DNA of 64,000 nt from assembly GCF_001636695.1 (NCBI RefSeq), contig NZ_LGEL01000009.1, positions 1-64,000 of the forward strand, written 5' to 3'. The DNA is from Pedobacter panaciterrae. GTDB lineage: Bacteria; Bacteroidota; Bacteroidia; Sphingobacteriales; Sphingobacteriaceae. Shown here one piece after another: positions 54,546 through 63,380 of the stretch. Every line of letters starts with the position of its first letter. Position 1 is the first letter of the stretch. The translations under genes were made by a program, and so were the position numbers. The notes beneath the pieces were generated by a model. It made no database searches. It was not told the DNA's origin and saw only the letters and a list, made by a program, of their open reading frames with translations.

Positions 54546-57500
54546 TTAAAGTTTTACAATTTTAAATGTTTTGAGAAGTTTATTTCCTGTCTTATCAAAA
54601 ACGCTGATCAAATAAATTCCCTTTACCAACGGTTCTACGTTTACCTCGTTAATACCATTCCCAATCGTTAAATGTTTTGTTAAAAGTGATTGACCATAAA
54701 GATCGCCAATTGTCAGTTTCGCATTGAATACTTTATCTGAACTGTTTTTTAAATAAAATTTATTGCTGATTGGGTTGGGGTATAGTGTCAGTCCTTTTAC
54801 TTCAGAAACAGCAGGGTCTTTAATTAGAGCAGGTTCCAGTGTAACAACAAAACGATTGCCCCAGCTTTCCGTAACCTTTTCATCCATAGAAAAGCAATAG
54901 CTATTTTTTGAAGCAGATATTTCACGTGATAAATTAAGGTATTTGTCGGTAAGGGTAATAGATGTTGTAGGAGCAAAACTTTCTAAACCTTGCAGGTTTA
55001 AACAATAGGAGCCAGAATCCCATCCCTTTGTAAACAATTGTATTTTCTTCTTTTCTGTTAAACTTGTTCTTTCATCATACGAAAGCTTGGTTCCGTTTAT
55101 CAAACCGGCAATACTTACATAACCCTCTCCAATTTTCACAGCGTCCCTGTCGTTTACAGTATCCAGGCCATCTGCTACAAATGAAACCATGTATTGTTGT
55201 TCAAAAGCATCTCTCTTAAGTTGTATGATTAGCTGAGCGCCCTTAACGCTTGTCTCCACATTGTGCGGTAATGTAGATCCAAGCATTTTTAAAGGCGCTG
55301 AATTCTCTTTGGTAGCTAATAATTTGGGGGAACTAATATTGTTGCCTGTATATTTAGAAGCTTCCTCGAATTTTAATGATCCTGCGGTATATCCATCAAG
55401 AACTTTTACAAAAAATCCTGATCCTGAAGGTATAATTGCAGAAGATGAGTTACTAACCACATAAGCATTATTCAACGGATCAAAAAGCCACACAAAAGGG
55501 CTTAAGTTGGTTTTTAACAAACTTCCCCATTGTAAAGGCGCAGGGTAGGGGTTTCCCAGTAAGTTAAAACCTTCTCCTATATCATTTGCATTTTTATTGG
55601 AAAGCCCGATGGTTAAATCTCCCGTGTAAATCAATCCGGTATGTGTTATAACATATCCAGATGGATTAGAAAAGGGTGCCGTTTGAATTTGATTTACATA
55701 AGCATTAGCTGCATCCCTGTTCCCTCTGGAAAATACATAAACACCCGTTCCGAAAGGAATGCTTGTACTGATGTTAGGTATGGCCGTGTATTTTTGTGAA
55801 AGCGTGCCGGGTAAAGACTGGTCGTGGGTGTAAATTGTTCCTCCGTTTAAAGGAGAAGGGTCAAAACCGTTTGCCGATCCTCCTTTTCCAGTAATAAACA
55901 TGCTGTTTTTAAAAGCACTGACGCCATAATACTTCATGTTCCCATTAGTACTCGTATAAACGGGGGATGATAGCAGCCTCCAGCCCCTTGCAGTAGCAGG
56001 ATCTGGATAGTTTCCTGAAATATAGGTTTGCACATTTACATTGCCAATAATCTTTGCTGCATTTAAATTCAGAAATGGCAGTAAGGCCGAATTACTCTCT
56101 AAACCTGACAGCAAAGTTAAATTGCCATTGGCGTTTAACACACCCTTGTTTAGTTCAACAAAACCGGTTACCTGGATCGGAGCTTTGAGTGTTAGTACAT
56201 TGCCCTCCGCCAGTTGATTGTTTTCCAATCTGTGTATCCTTGCAATCCCGGTTCCCGAGTAATTTTGTGTGTTGGTGGATCCGGAAAAGGCCAATGTTCC
56301 CTTGGTTTGATTTACAGAAATGCTGCCGTTATTAATCACCTCAGATTTGAAGCTGACTATTGCATCATTACCCAGCTTAATAGAAGCCCCTGTGGCCACC
56401 TTTGCTATGCAGTTAACGTTTATAGCACTATTAATAGTTAAGCTCGCATCCGGTTCAAGAATTAATGAGTTAATAGACAAATTAACATTATCTGGAATAG
56501 CACAAGCTTTTCCGGAACTAATAATAATGCTTGCATTATTTCCGGGTACAATTCCGTTGCTCCAATTTAAAGCCTCATTCCACAAATTATTTTTAGAACC
56601 AGTAAATTTTACAAATCCAGCCGACGAGTATTCTTGAGGTCCTATAGAATAAAATGCTTCCGGATTATCCTGATTAATGTAATCTGTCGACAGCCACTCT
56701 AATGATCTTCCTATCTTTTGTATTCTTAATTCGTCAATTGTGCCATTAAAATATTGATCAGCATTTTTAGAAGAGCCAACTTTGATTGCACCTCCGGGCC
56801 CTAATCTGATGCCGGATATAGACTTGGATAAAGCCGGAACACTATTAATGTATATTGTTTGCACGTCGTTCAATAACGTCCCGCTTACATAATACCATAT
56901 GCCAGGTATAAATGAAATCTTGCTTTTTAAAGAGGAAACCAATGCAGTGCCATTAAATAAATCAAAAACAAGTTCTCCTGCGCTACTTATATAAAGTACA
57001 TATCCATTTGAGATTACACCCACAGTGATTTTATTAGTTACAATAACCTGCTCCGTGCCGATCGCGTTTAATTTAATCCATGCCGAAATAGTTGTTCCCG
57101 AAGTAGTTGTTTCTATATCAGAATTAAAAGAATCGGATGCACCATTCAGCATAATCCCCTTGTTCAATTTGGCAGGTACATAATGATCAGAAGTTATCCC
57201 CGGGCTTCCAATTAAACTATGTTCAGACAGGTTAGATTGGGCATTCCTGCTTTCGGCTGGAGCTATGTCCTGATTCATATGCCAAACCCTTGAATAATTT
57301 GCAGACCAGGTATTCAAATTTTTAGCACTATAAGGTTCATGAAGCAATGTTGATCCGTAGTATAAATAAATAGAAGTAGGCAAAGAAGCGGTTGCCCTGG
57401 TAGATAAAGAAGGAATCCTGACCCAGCATGTTATTTTACCACTCGATGGATTATAGGCCTCTAATTGAAAGGAAAGTTGCACAGCAGGATCTGTAGACAG

Positions 57501-57770
57501 AGCAAATGAAATGTCTCTTCCCTCTATATTTTGTATCCCGCTCCCGCAAGCTCCGTTAGCATATATTAAGTCAGCATCTTCAAACGTTATTAATACCGGA
57601 AAATCTACAAAATCCTGATAAGGAGGAGAGGCACCAATAGCTACTTTATTCTTATCTATCGTTATTTTTTTTCTGTAATTGTATCCATCCATCCAGCTTT
57701 GTGCCGAAACCACTGAAAATACAAACAGAGATAAAATGCATGTAAATAAAATACTTCTCATGTAACCCAA
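54546..57770 (-). CDS. T9SS type A secreted protein with DUF2341 and LamG-like domains
   Basis: A 1074-residue exported protein. Signal peptide to about residue 23 (VVSAQ), a DUF2341 domain (about 25-130, with WMDGYNYRKKITIDK and SIYLYYGS), a LamG/concanavalin-like domain (about 165-375, including GTIDELRIQKIGR), a long beta-rich central part, and a C-terminal type A T9SS sorting domain with LTLYPNPISNKFYLK and GIYLISVFDKTG ... LLKTFKIVKL. It is expected to cross the outer membrane and be surface-attached. ATG at 57770 or 57761 (MRSILF) are both possible. It is divergent from the PID-CTERM gene, with a perfect palindrome between them. Confidence 0.88.
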   Translation of the reverse strand: MGYMRSILFTCILSLFVFSVVSAQSWMDGYNYRKKITIDKNKVAIGASPPYQDFVDFPVLITFEDADLIYANGACGSGIQNIEGRDISFALSTDPAVQLSFQLEAYNPSSGKITCWVRIPSLSTRATASLPTSIYLYYGSTLLHEPYSAKNLNTWSANYSRVWHMNQDIAPAESRNAQSNLSEHSLIGSPGITSDHYVPAKLNKGIMLNGASDSFNSDIETTTSGTTISAWIKLNAIGTEQVIVTNKITVGVISNGYVLYISSAGELVFDLFNGTALVSSLKSKISFIPGIWYYVSGTLLNDVQTIYINSVPALSKSISGIRLGPGGAIKVGSSKNADQYFNGTIDELRIQKIGRSLEWLSTDYINQDNPEAFYSIGPQEYSSAGFVKFTGSKNNLWNEALNWSNGIVPGNNASIIISSGKACAIPDNVNLSINSLILEPDASLTINSAINVNCIAKVATGASIKLGNDAIVSFKSEVINNGSISVNQTKGTLAFSGSTNTQNYSGTGIARIHRLENNQLAEGNVLTLKAPIQVTGFVELNKGVLNANGNLTLLSGLESNSALLPFLNLNAAKIIGNVNVQTYISGNYPDPATARGWRLLSSPVYTSTNGNMKYYGVSAFKNSMFITGKGGSANGFDPSPLNGGTIYTHDQSLPGTLSQKYTAIPNISTSIPFGTGVYVFSRGNRDAANAYVNQIQTAPFSNPSGYVITHTGLIYTGDLTIGLSNKNANDIGEGFNLLGNPYPAPLQWGSLLKTNLSPFVWLFDPLNNAYVVSNSSSAIIPSGSGFFVKVLDGYTAGSLKFEEASKYTGNNISSPKLLATKENSAPLKMLGSTLPHNVETSVKGAQLIIQLKRDAFEQQYMVSFVADGLDTVNDRDAVKIGEGYVSIAGLINGTKLSYDERTSLTEKKKIQLFTKGWDSGSYCLNLQGLESFAPTTSITLTDKYLNLSREISASKNSYCFSMDEKVTESWGNRFVVTLEPALIKDPAVSEVKGLTLYPNPISNKFYLKNSSDKVFNAKLTIGDLYGQSLLTKHLTIGNGINEVNVEPLVKGIYLISVFDKTGNKLLKTFKIVKL

Positions 57771-57815
57771 CGCAATTTTTCACAAATATGCTGTGCGTGG
57801 GAACTAATAGTCGGT

Positions 57816-57841
57816 GATTAACCGGATATATCCGGTTAATC
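57816..57841. promoter_or_regulatory. Perfect 26-bp palindrome between divergent surface-protein genes
   Basis: Positions 57816-57841 read identically on both strands (half-site GATTAACCGGATA). It lies 45 bp upstream of the minus-strand T9SS protein start and 49 bp upstream of the PID-CTERM start. The plus strand has only a weak T tract after it, so an operator is more likely than a terminator. Confidence 0.6.
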
Positions 57842-57890
57842 TTTATAAATGTTTGTCAATAGTAAATAATCTATATAGACTTGACCCTGT

Positions 57891-58070
57891 ATGAAAAAAC
57901 ACGTATTAATAATTCTGCTAATTATTTTAAATAGCACTGCAATGGCCTATGGAGATGATCCTGGCCTTCCTGGAAACGATCCGGATGTACCGCTTGATGG
58001 GGGTATTAGTTTATTGCTGGCCGCGGGGGCTGTCTATGGTATCAAAAAAATACGACAGCTTAAACCATGA
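57891..58070 (+). CDS. PID-CTERM sorting-domain small protein
   Basis: A 59-residue protein found by reading the frame directly. MKKHVLIILLIILNSTAMA is a signal peptide, then a short Gly/Pro/Asp-rich segment DDPGLPGNDPDVPLDGG, a hydrophobic segment (SLLLAAGAVYGI) and a basic tail KKIRQLKP. The P(L/I)DGG motif, hydrophobic helix and basic end form the PID-CTERM signal of Bacteroidota, which resembles exosortase/archaeosortase-type sorting tails. The mature peptide would be under 25 residues. The stop overlaps the convergent kinase gene by 11 bp. Its sorting enzyme is not in this window. Confidence 0.8.
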   Translation: MKKHVLIILLIILNSTAMAYGDDPGLPGNDPDVPLDGGISLLLAAGAVYGIKKIRQLKP

Positions 58071-58914
58071 TGCCTTCTTTTCTCAGGATATAGTTATAAA
58101 TACCCTCGATAGGTTTTTGATAGATGTTGCCAACTTTTACCTGATTATCCAGACAAACTTCTCTTAAAATGTCCTGATAATAGAATGCAATAGAGCCTAC
58201 AAAATGAGTATCAAGGCTTTTATAATTAGGATAGTCCTTAATATTAGAATCTACAAATTCCTGGAAACCTTCACGTAAAATATTGATAATAAAAGGATGA
58301 TCAGGGTGAGAAGCCATAAAGCGACTTATCGATGCCAGATAGATATTCGGGGCTGGTTTTTGATAAAGATTAGTAATAACAGATTCTTTATCAATTTGAT
58401 AAGTATCAGCAAATTCAACAGCCAGATCAGCAGGCATTTGATGATACAGGTAGCTAGTGATCAGCTTGCGGCCAAAGTAGGTACCCGAACCTTCATCGCC
58501 AAGCGCATAGCCCAAACCATGTGCTCCGTTATGAACCTCTTTACCATCGTAATAAGAAATGTTAGATCCGGTGCCTAAAATGCAGGTTAACCCTTTTTTA
58601 TCACCACAGGTAGCGTAAGCAGAGCCGATCAAATCATGCTCAACAGAAACATACGCTTTAGTAAAGAAAGAAGAAATCCCGTTAGAGATTACCTCAATTT
58701 TATCTGGCGACGAGCAACCTGCGCCAAAGAAATAGATTTCTTTAACTTTATCAGCATAAGGCGCTATGTCCTTCTTCTTCGAAAACAACTTAAAAATATC
58801 GTGTGCATTTAAGAAATAAGGGTTTATTCCTTGTGTGCTAAAGTTGATTTTTTCATTGGGGCTATAACCCATCCAATCGGTCTTAGAAGAACCACTGTCT
58901 GCTACTAGAATCAT
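58060..58914 (-). CDS. N-acetylglucosamine kinase-like protein (BadF/BadG family)
   Basis: A 284-residue ASKHA-fold sugar kinase. Motifs: the phosphate-1 loop MILVADSGSSKTDW, a second block CILGTGSNISYYDGKEV (phosphate 2), and GLGYALGDEGSGTYFGRKL. These match the GlcNAc kinase branch of the BadF/BadG family, which phosphorylates amino sugars from cell-wall or chitin turnover. It lies 18 bp after the TolC gene on the same strand and may be the last gene of that operon, though functional linkage to efflux is not evident. Full length. Confidence 0.87.
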   Translation of the reverse strand: MILVADSGSSKTDWMGYSPNEKINFSTQGINPYFLNAHDIFKLFSKKKDIAPYADKVKEIYFFGAGCSSPDKIEVISNGISSFFTKAYVSVEHDLIGSAYATCGDKKGLTCILGTGSNISYYDGKEVHNGAHGLGYALGDEGSGTYFGRKLITSYLYHQMPADLAVEFADTYQIDKESVITNLYQKPAPNIYLASISRFMASHPDHPFIINILREGFQEFVDSNIKDYPNYKSLDTHFVGSIAFYYQDILREVCLDNQVKVGNIYQKPIEGIYNYILRKEGIMV

Positions 58915-58932
58915 GCGATAAAAATACTAATC

Positions 58933-60243
58933 TTATTGGATATTTAAAGTGCCACTGATCTCTTTTAAACTGATTTCTGTAAGTTTTGCCTGATATTGAG
59001 CATCTAAAAATCTGGTGATGGCATTTATAGAGTTTCTTTGCGCTTCTCTAAGCTCCAGAGGGGCAATACTTCCAAGTCTGTATTTTGCTAAAGTGATGTC
59101 CAGATTTTGCTTGGCAATGTCAACATTTTTAGTTTCAACCTTTAACAGATCCAGACTGGTCTTGTAGTTCTCAAAAGCAGTTAACAGCTGAGCATTAATG
59201 GTTTGCTTGGTTTTTTCAAGTTCCAGCTCAGATGAATTAATCTGAACCTTGGCGTTTCTTTCATTTTGTCGCTGTAAAAAACCATTAAAGATATTCATGC
59301 TTGCAGTTAAGCCATAGGAGATGCCCTGCCCCCTGAACTTCTGGTTAAAGCCCGTAGGGTTGGCACTTCTCGAAAACGCGTAACCGCCATTAACACCTAC
59401 CACCGGATACCGCTGCCCTTTAACCTCCTTTAAACTCAGTTCTGCTACTTTTTTGTTGATAAAAGCATTCTGTAAATCAGGATTAAGCTGTAAGGTTTGC
59501 TCCTGCAGCAGCGTATAATTCAGTTTGTAATCAATGTCCATATCCTCTTCTGCTGTAAACTTAACATCAACGGCTCTGGCCATAACCTGATTAAGGGTAA
59601 TCATAGAAGTTTGCAACAGGTTTTTTTGCTGTAAATAAGCAGATGTATCCGTGTTATAATCAACCTGAGCAGCTAAAACATCAAGTTTAGAACCTTTTCC
59701 AAGTTTCAATTTATTATCAGCAATGGTTAATCTGAATCTCGAAATATCCAATGCACTATCATTAGCAAGAACAAGCTGTTGTTGTTTTACCACGGTATAA
59801 TATGAATTGATTACATCCGCTATGGTAGTTAATATGACCGCTTTTGAATTTACTTCGCCCTGTTTCTGCAACTCCTTTAATTTGTCGTAAGTAGCAAACA
59901 TCTTAAATCCGTCAAAAATTGTCCAGTCTAAGGCTACACCATAATTCATGCTGGTATTTCTTACCCCATCGGCAACCCTTTCAACACCGGTCGACGAGGT
60001 TTGTACCGTGTTTTGTTTGCTTCCATTAGTTGCAAAAGTACCCGCAATACCCGGCAAAAATCCTGCATTACCAACATTGGTATTGTTCTTAGCAATTTGC
60101 AGGTCATTGTTAATCAGTTTTATATCGTAATTATTTTGCAGTGCGATGGTAATAGCCTCTTGAAGCGTTAGTTTATCCTGAGCCGATGCATTTTGTACAA
60201 AGGCTGCAAGAAGTATGATCAAAATAAAATTAAGCTTTTTCAT
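58933..60243 (-). CDS. TolC family outer-membrane efflux channel
   Basis: A 436-residue outer-membrane factor from the ATG at 60243 (signal peptide ending VQNASAQ). Two internally related OEP repeats are visible: LTLQEAITIALQNNYDIKL and the later LAKYRLGSIAPLELREAQRN. It forms the exit duct for the RND pump upstream. The frame reaches 60273, but the added residues precede the signal peptide and would overlap the permease stop at 60266. Confidence 0.92.
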   Translation of the reverse strand: MKKLNFILIILLAAFVQNASAQDKLTLQEAITIALQNNYDIKLINNDLQIAKNNTNVGNAGFLPGIAGTFATNGSKQNTVQTSSTGVERVADGVRNTSMNYGVALDWTIFDGFKMFATYDKLKELQKQGEVNSKAVILTTIADVINSYYTVVKQQQLVLANDSALDISRFRLTIADNKLKLGKGSKLDVLAAQVDYNTDTSAYLQQKNLLQTSMITLNQVMARAVDVKFTAEEDMDIDYKLNYTLLQEQTLQLNPDLQNAFINKKVAELSLKEVKGQRYPVVGVNGGYAFSRSANPTGFNQKFRGQGISYGLTASMNIFNGFLQRQNERNAKVQINSSELELEKTKQTINAQLLTAFENYKTSLDLLKVETKNVDIAKQNLDITLAKYRLGSIAPLELREAQRNSINAITRFLDAQYQAKLTEISLKEISGTLNIQ

Positions 60244-60265
60244 GTTTCTCTTTGTAAATGGCCAC

Positions 60266-63200
60266 TTATGCATTTTCAGTTTTCAGCGCAGCAATTAAAG
60301 ATTCCTTAAGTTCCGAGTTTTCCTTGTGCTCTTTAGACCAGAATGAATAAATAGCGGGGATAACAAACAGTGTAAGTATCAGGGCGAATATAGTACCGCC
60401 AACAATTACAATACCCATACCCATCCTGCTTTTAGCGGCAGCACCTAAAGCCATGGCGATAGGAAGCGCACCAATGGCAATTGCTAAACTGGTCATCAAA
60501 ATAGGTCTTAACCTCGATACAGATGCCTCTCTGATGGCATCATGAACACTTTTACCTTTTTCCTTAAGCTGATTAGCAAATTCAACAATCAAAATACCGT
60601 TTTTAGTTACCAGTCCGATAAGCATAATGGTACCGATCTGACTAAATATATTCCAGCTTTGACCAAACAACCAGAGCGATAAAAACGCCCCCGCAACAGC
60701 CATAGGTACAGTTAATATAATGATAATAGGATCTTTAAAACTTTCGAACTGAGCAGCAAGGATCAGATAAACCAGCAATAAGGCAAGGCCAAAGGCGAAA
60801 GAAGTATTCGAAGCACTTTCCCTAAAATCTCTCGACTCACCGCCCAAATCAGTAGAAAACGTTTCGTCAAGTATTTTAGCGGATATCCTGTCCATTGCAT
60901 CCAAACCCTCGCCAATACTTTTGCCAGGAGCCAAACCTGCCGAAACAGTTGCTGCGGTAAAGCGGTTGTTACGGAATAACTGCGGCGGACTACTTTCTTC
61001 TTTACTCGAAACCAGGTTGTCAATTTGAATCAGCTCACCTTTGTCGTTTCTAACATAAACCGAACTCAGGTCAAGCGGATCTTTTCTGTCTCCAACCTCA
61101 AACTGACCAATAACCTGATACTGTTTTCCGTTCATAAAGAAATAAGAAAAGCGCTGCCCACTTAAACCCAATTGCAAAGCAGAACCAATATCTGCGACAG
61201 AGACCCCCAGGTTTTTAGCCTTAGCCCTGTCAATAGTTAAGTCAATTTCAGGCTTGTTAAACTTCAAATTCACATCAGAGGTAGTGAAAGTAGGATCTTT
61301 AGCAACCTCGTCCATAAACAAAGGAATCTTTTCTCTCAGCTTCTCAAAGTTCTGGGCCTGAATAATATAATTGATAGGCAAACCACCTCTACGGCCAACC
61401 GAAATAGTAGGCTGCTGCGTTACAACAACTTTTCCTTCAGTATATTTTCTTGTGATTTTGGTTAAAGAAGCAGCAATATCAGCCTGCGAGCGTTCGCGTT
61501 CGCCAGGGTCAGTTAAGCCCATTCTCAGAAAACCGCTATTTGTAGATGCCGAACCACCAAAACCTGGCGAAGTAACCGTTATCGCCACATTTTTCTCAGG
61601 TACAGAATCCTGTACCATTTGAGCAACCTTTCCAACAAAGGCATCAGTATAAGCAAACGAAGCGCCTTCGGGTAAAGTCATGTTCATATTAATCGCACTC
61701 CTGTCATCATAGGGTGCAGTTTCTTTAGGCAATATTTTCCAGAACAAAACGATAAGACCCAAACAAACCAGGATAATAGGAATTGCAAGCCACCTTCTGT
61801 CTAAAAACTTGTTTAGCTTTTCTTCGTACCAATCGTTCATGGCCACAAAGTAAGGCTCCGTCATGTCGTAGAATTTAGATTTCTTGTGTCCGCTTTTTTT
61901 CATCAGGTAAGCATTTAGCATCGGCGTTAAAGTAAGCGATACAAATGCTGATATGAGCACGGCGGCCCCAATTACCACCCCAAACTCCCTAAACAGCCGG
62001 CCTACAAAGCCCTGCAAAAATATAACCGGTAAAAACACTGCGGCCAGCGTTACAGAAATTGAAATAACGGCAAAGAAAATCTCGTTCGAACCCTTAATTG
62101 CGGCCTCAAAAGGAGAGTAGCCTTCTTCCACCTTTTTAAAGATGTTTTCTGTAACTACAATACCATCATCAACCACCAGCCCCGTTGCCAGCACAATTGC
62201 CAGGAGCGACAATACATTAATAGAGAACCCAAAAATGTACATGATAAAAAAGGTAAACACCAGCGAAACCGGAATATCAATCAGCGGTCTAACGGCAATT
62301 GCCCAATCTCTAAAGAACAGATAAATGATAATAATAACCAGAATCAGCGACAAAATAATCGTTTCTGCAACCTCTGTAACCGAGCTCTGGATAAATCTGG
62401 TAGTATCTAACGATACATTAAGCTTTATATCCTGCGGAATATCTTTTTTAAGCTGATCAAACCTTTTGTAAAACTCTTTAGAAATATCAAGATAATTAGC
62501 CCCCGGCTGCGGAACCAATCCAACGGCCACCATTGGCTTGCCCGATTCCCTTAAAACAGTTTCCTCATTTTCGGAGCCCAGCACTGCGTAACCAACATCT
62601 TTTAACTGTACAACATTCTCTGAGTCATTTTTCAGGATCAGGTTGTTGAACTCATCCTCGTTAGTTAATTTACCTAAAGTTTTTATAACCAGTTCCGTGC
62701 TTGCGCCTGTGATTTTACCAGATGGCAACTCCACGTTTTCCCTGTCTAAAGCAGTAACAATATCCTGCGATGTTAAGCCATAAGCGGCCAGCTTATTCGG
62801 GTCTATACGAATACGCATGGCATATTTTCTCTGCCCCTGTATCTGTATGCTACTAACGCCGGTTATGGTCTGCAAACGATCAGAAATTACGTTTTCTGCA
62901 TAATCACTTAGCTGCATCACATTGCGCTTGTCGCTTTGCACAGTCAGCGTAATTACGGCGTCTGAGTTGGCATCGGCTTTACTTACAACCGGATTGCCAT
63001 CAATATCTTTGGGCAAACTCCTTGCAGCCTGCGAAACCTTATCGCGCACATCATTTGCAGCATCATCTATATTTTTGTCGAGGTTAAACTCGATGGTAAT
63101 ATTACTGCTTCCCTGATTACTTGATGAAGAAATATTCCTGATCCCATCAATCCCATTAATGGATTTCTCCAGTGGTTCCGTAATCTGCGATTCAATAATA

Positions 63201-63370
63201 TCGGCATTGGCTCCCGGATAAGACGTCCGCACAGAAACCACAGTAGGGTCAATATTCGGAAACTCCCTTACTCCCAAAAAGTTATAGCCTATAACCCCAA
63301 ACAAGAGGATCATCAGGTTCATTACAATGGCCAAAACCGGCCTCTTTATACTCGTGGTCGAAATACTCAT
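60266..63370 (-). CDS. RND efflux transporter permease (HAE-1 type)
   Basis: A 1034-residue inner-membrane proton-driven pump with the standard 12 membrane segments and two large periplasmic loops. It opens SIKRPVLAIVMNLMILLFGV. The proton-relay pair lies in segment 4, GLVVDDGIVVTENIF (near residue 400), and the RND motif FREFGVVIGAAVLISAFVSL follows. The acidic pair and overall length place it in the HAE-1 family of hydrophobe/amphiphile exporters, not the metal family. It sits between the adaptor (10 bp upstream) and TolC, forming a tripartite pump operon. Substrate unknown. Confidence 0.95.
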   Translation of the reverse strand: MSISTTSIKRPVLAIVMNLMILLFGVIGYNFLGVREFPNIDPTVVSVRTSYPGANADIIESQITEPLEKSINGIDGIRNISSSSNQGSSNITIEFNLDKNIDDAANDVRDKVSQAARSLPKDIDGNPVVSKADANSDAVITLTVQSDKRNVMQLSDYAENVISDRLQTITGVSSIQIQGQRKYAMRIRIDPNKLAAYGLTSQDIVTALDRENVELPSGKITGASTELVIKTLGKLTNEDEFNNLILKNDSENVVQLKDVGYAVLGSENEETVLRESGKPMVAVGLVPQPGANYLDISKEFYKRFDQLKKDIPQDIKLNVSLDTTRFIQSSVTEVAETIILSLILVIIIIYLFFRDWAIAVRPLIDIPVSLVFTFFIMYIFGFSINVLSLLAIVLATGLVVDDGIVVTENIFKKVEEGYSPFEAAIKGSNEIFFAVISISVTLAAVFLPVIFLQGFVGRLFREFGVVIGAAVLISAFVSLTLTPMLNAYLMKKSGHKKSKFYDMTEPYFVAMNDWYEEKLNKFLDRRWLAIPIILVCLGLIVLFWKILPKETAPYDDRSAINMNMTLPEGASFAYTDAFVGKVAQMVQDSVPEKNVAITVTSPGFGGSASTNSGFLRMGLTDPGERERSQADIAASLTKITRKYTEGKVVVTQQPTISVGRRGGLPINYIIQAQNFEKLREKIPLFMDEVAKDPTFTTSDVNLKFNKPEIDLTIDRAKAKNLGVSVADIGSALQLGLSGQRFSYFFMNGKQYQVIGQFEVGDRKDPLDLSSVYVRNDKGELIQIDNLVSSKEESSPPQLFRNNRFTAATVSAGLAPGKSIGEGLDAMDRISAKILDETFSTDLGGESRDFRESASNTSFAFGLALLLVYLILAAQFESFKDPIIIILTVPMAVAGAFLSLWLFGQSWNIFSQIGTIMLIGLVTKNGILIVEFANQLKEKGKSVHDAIREASVSRLRPILMTSLAIAIGALPIAMALGAAAKSRMGMGIVIVGGTIFALILTLFVIPAIYSFWSKEHKENSELKESLIAALKTENA

Positions 63371-63380
63371 CCTGCCGCTC

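Noticed and set aside
57949-58167. Plus-strand frame of 72 codons after the palindrome
   Set aside because: It is out of frame with the PID-CTERM gene at 57891 and overlaps the kinase gene antisense.
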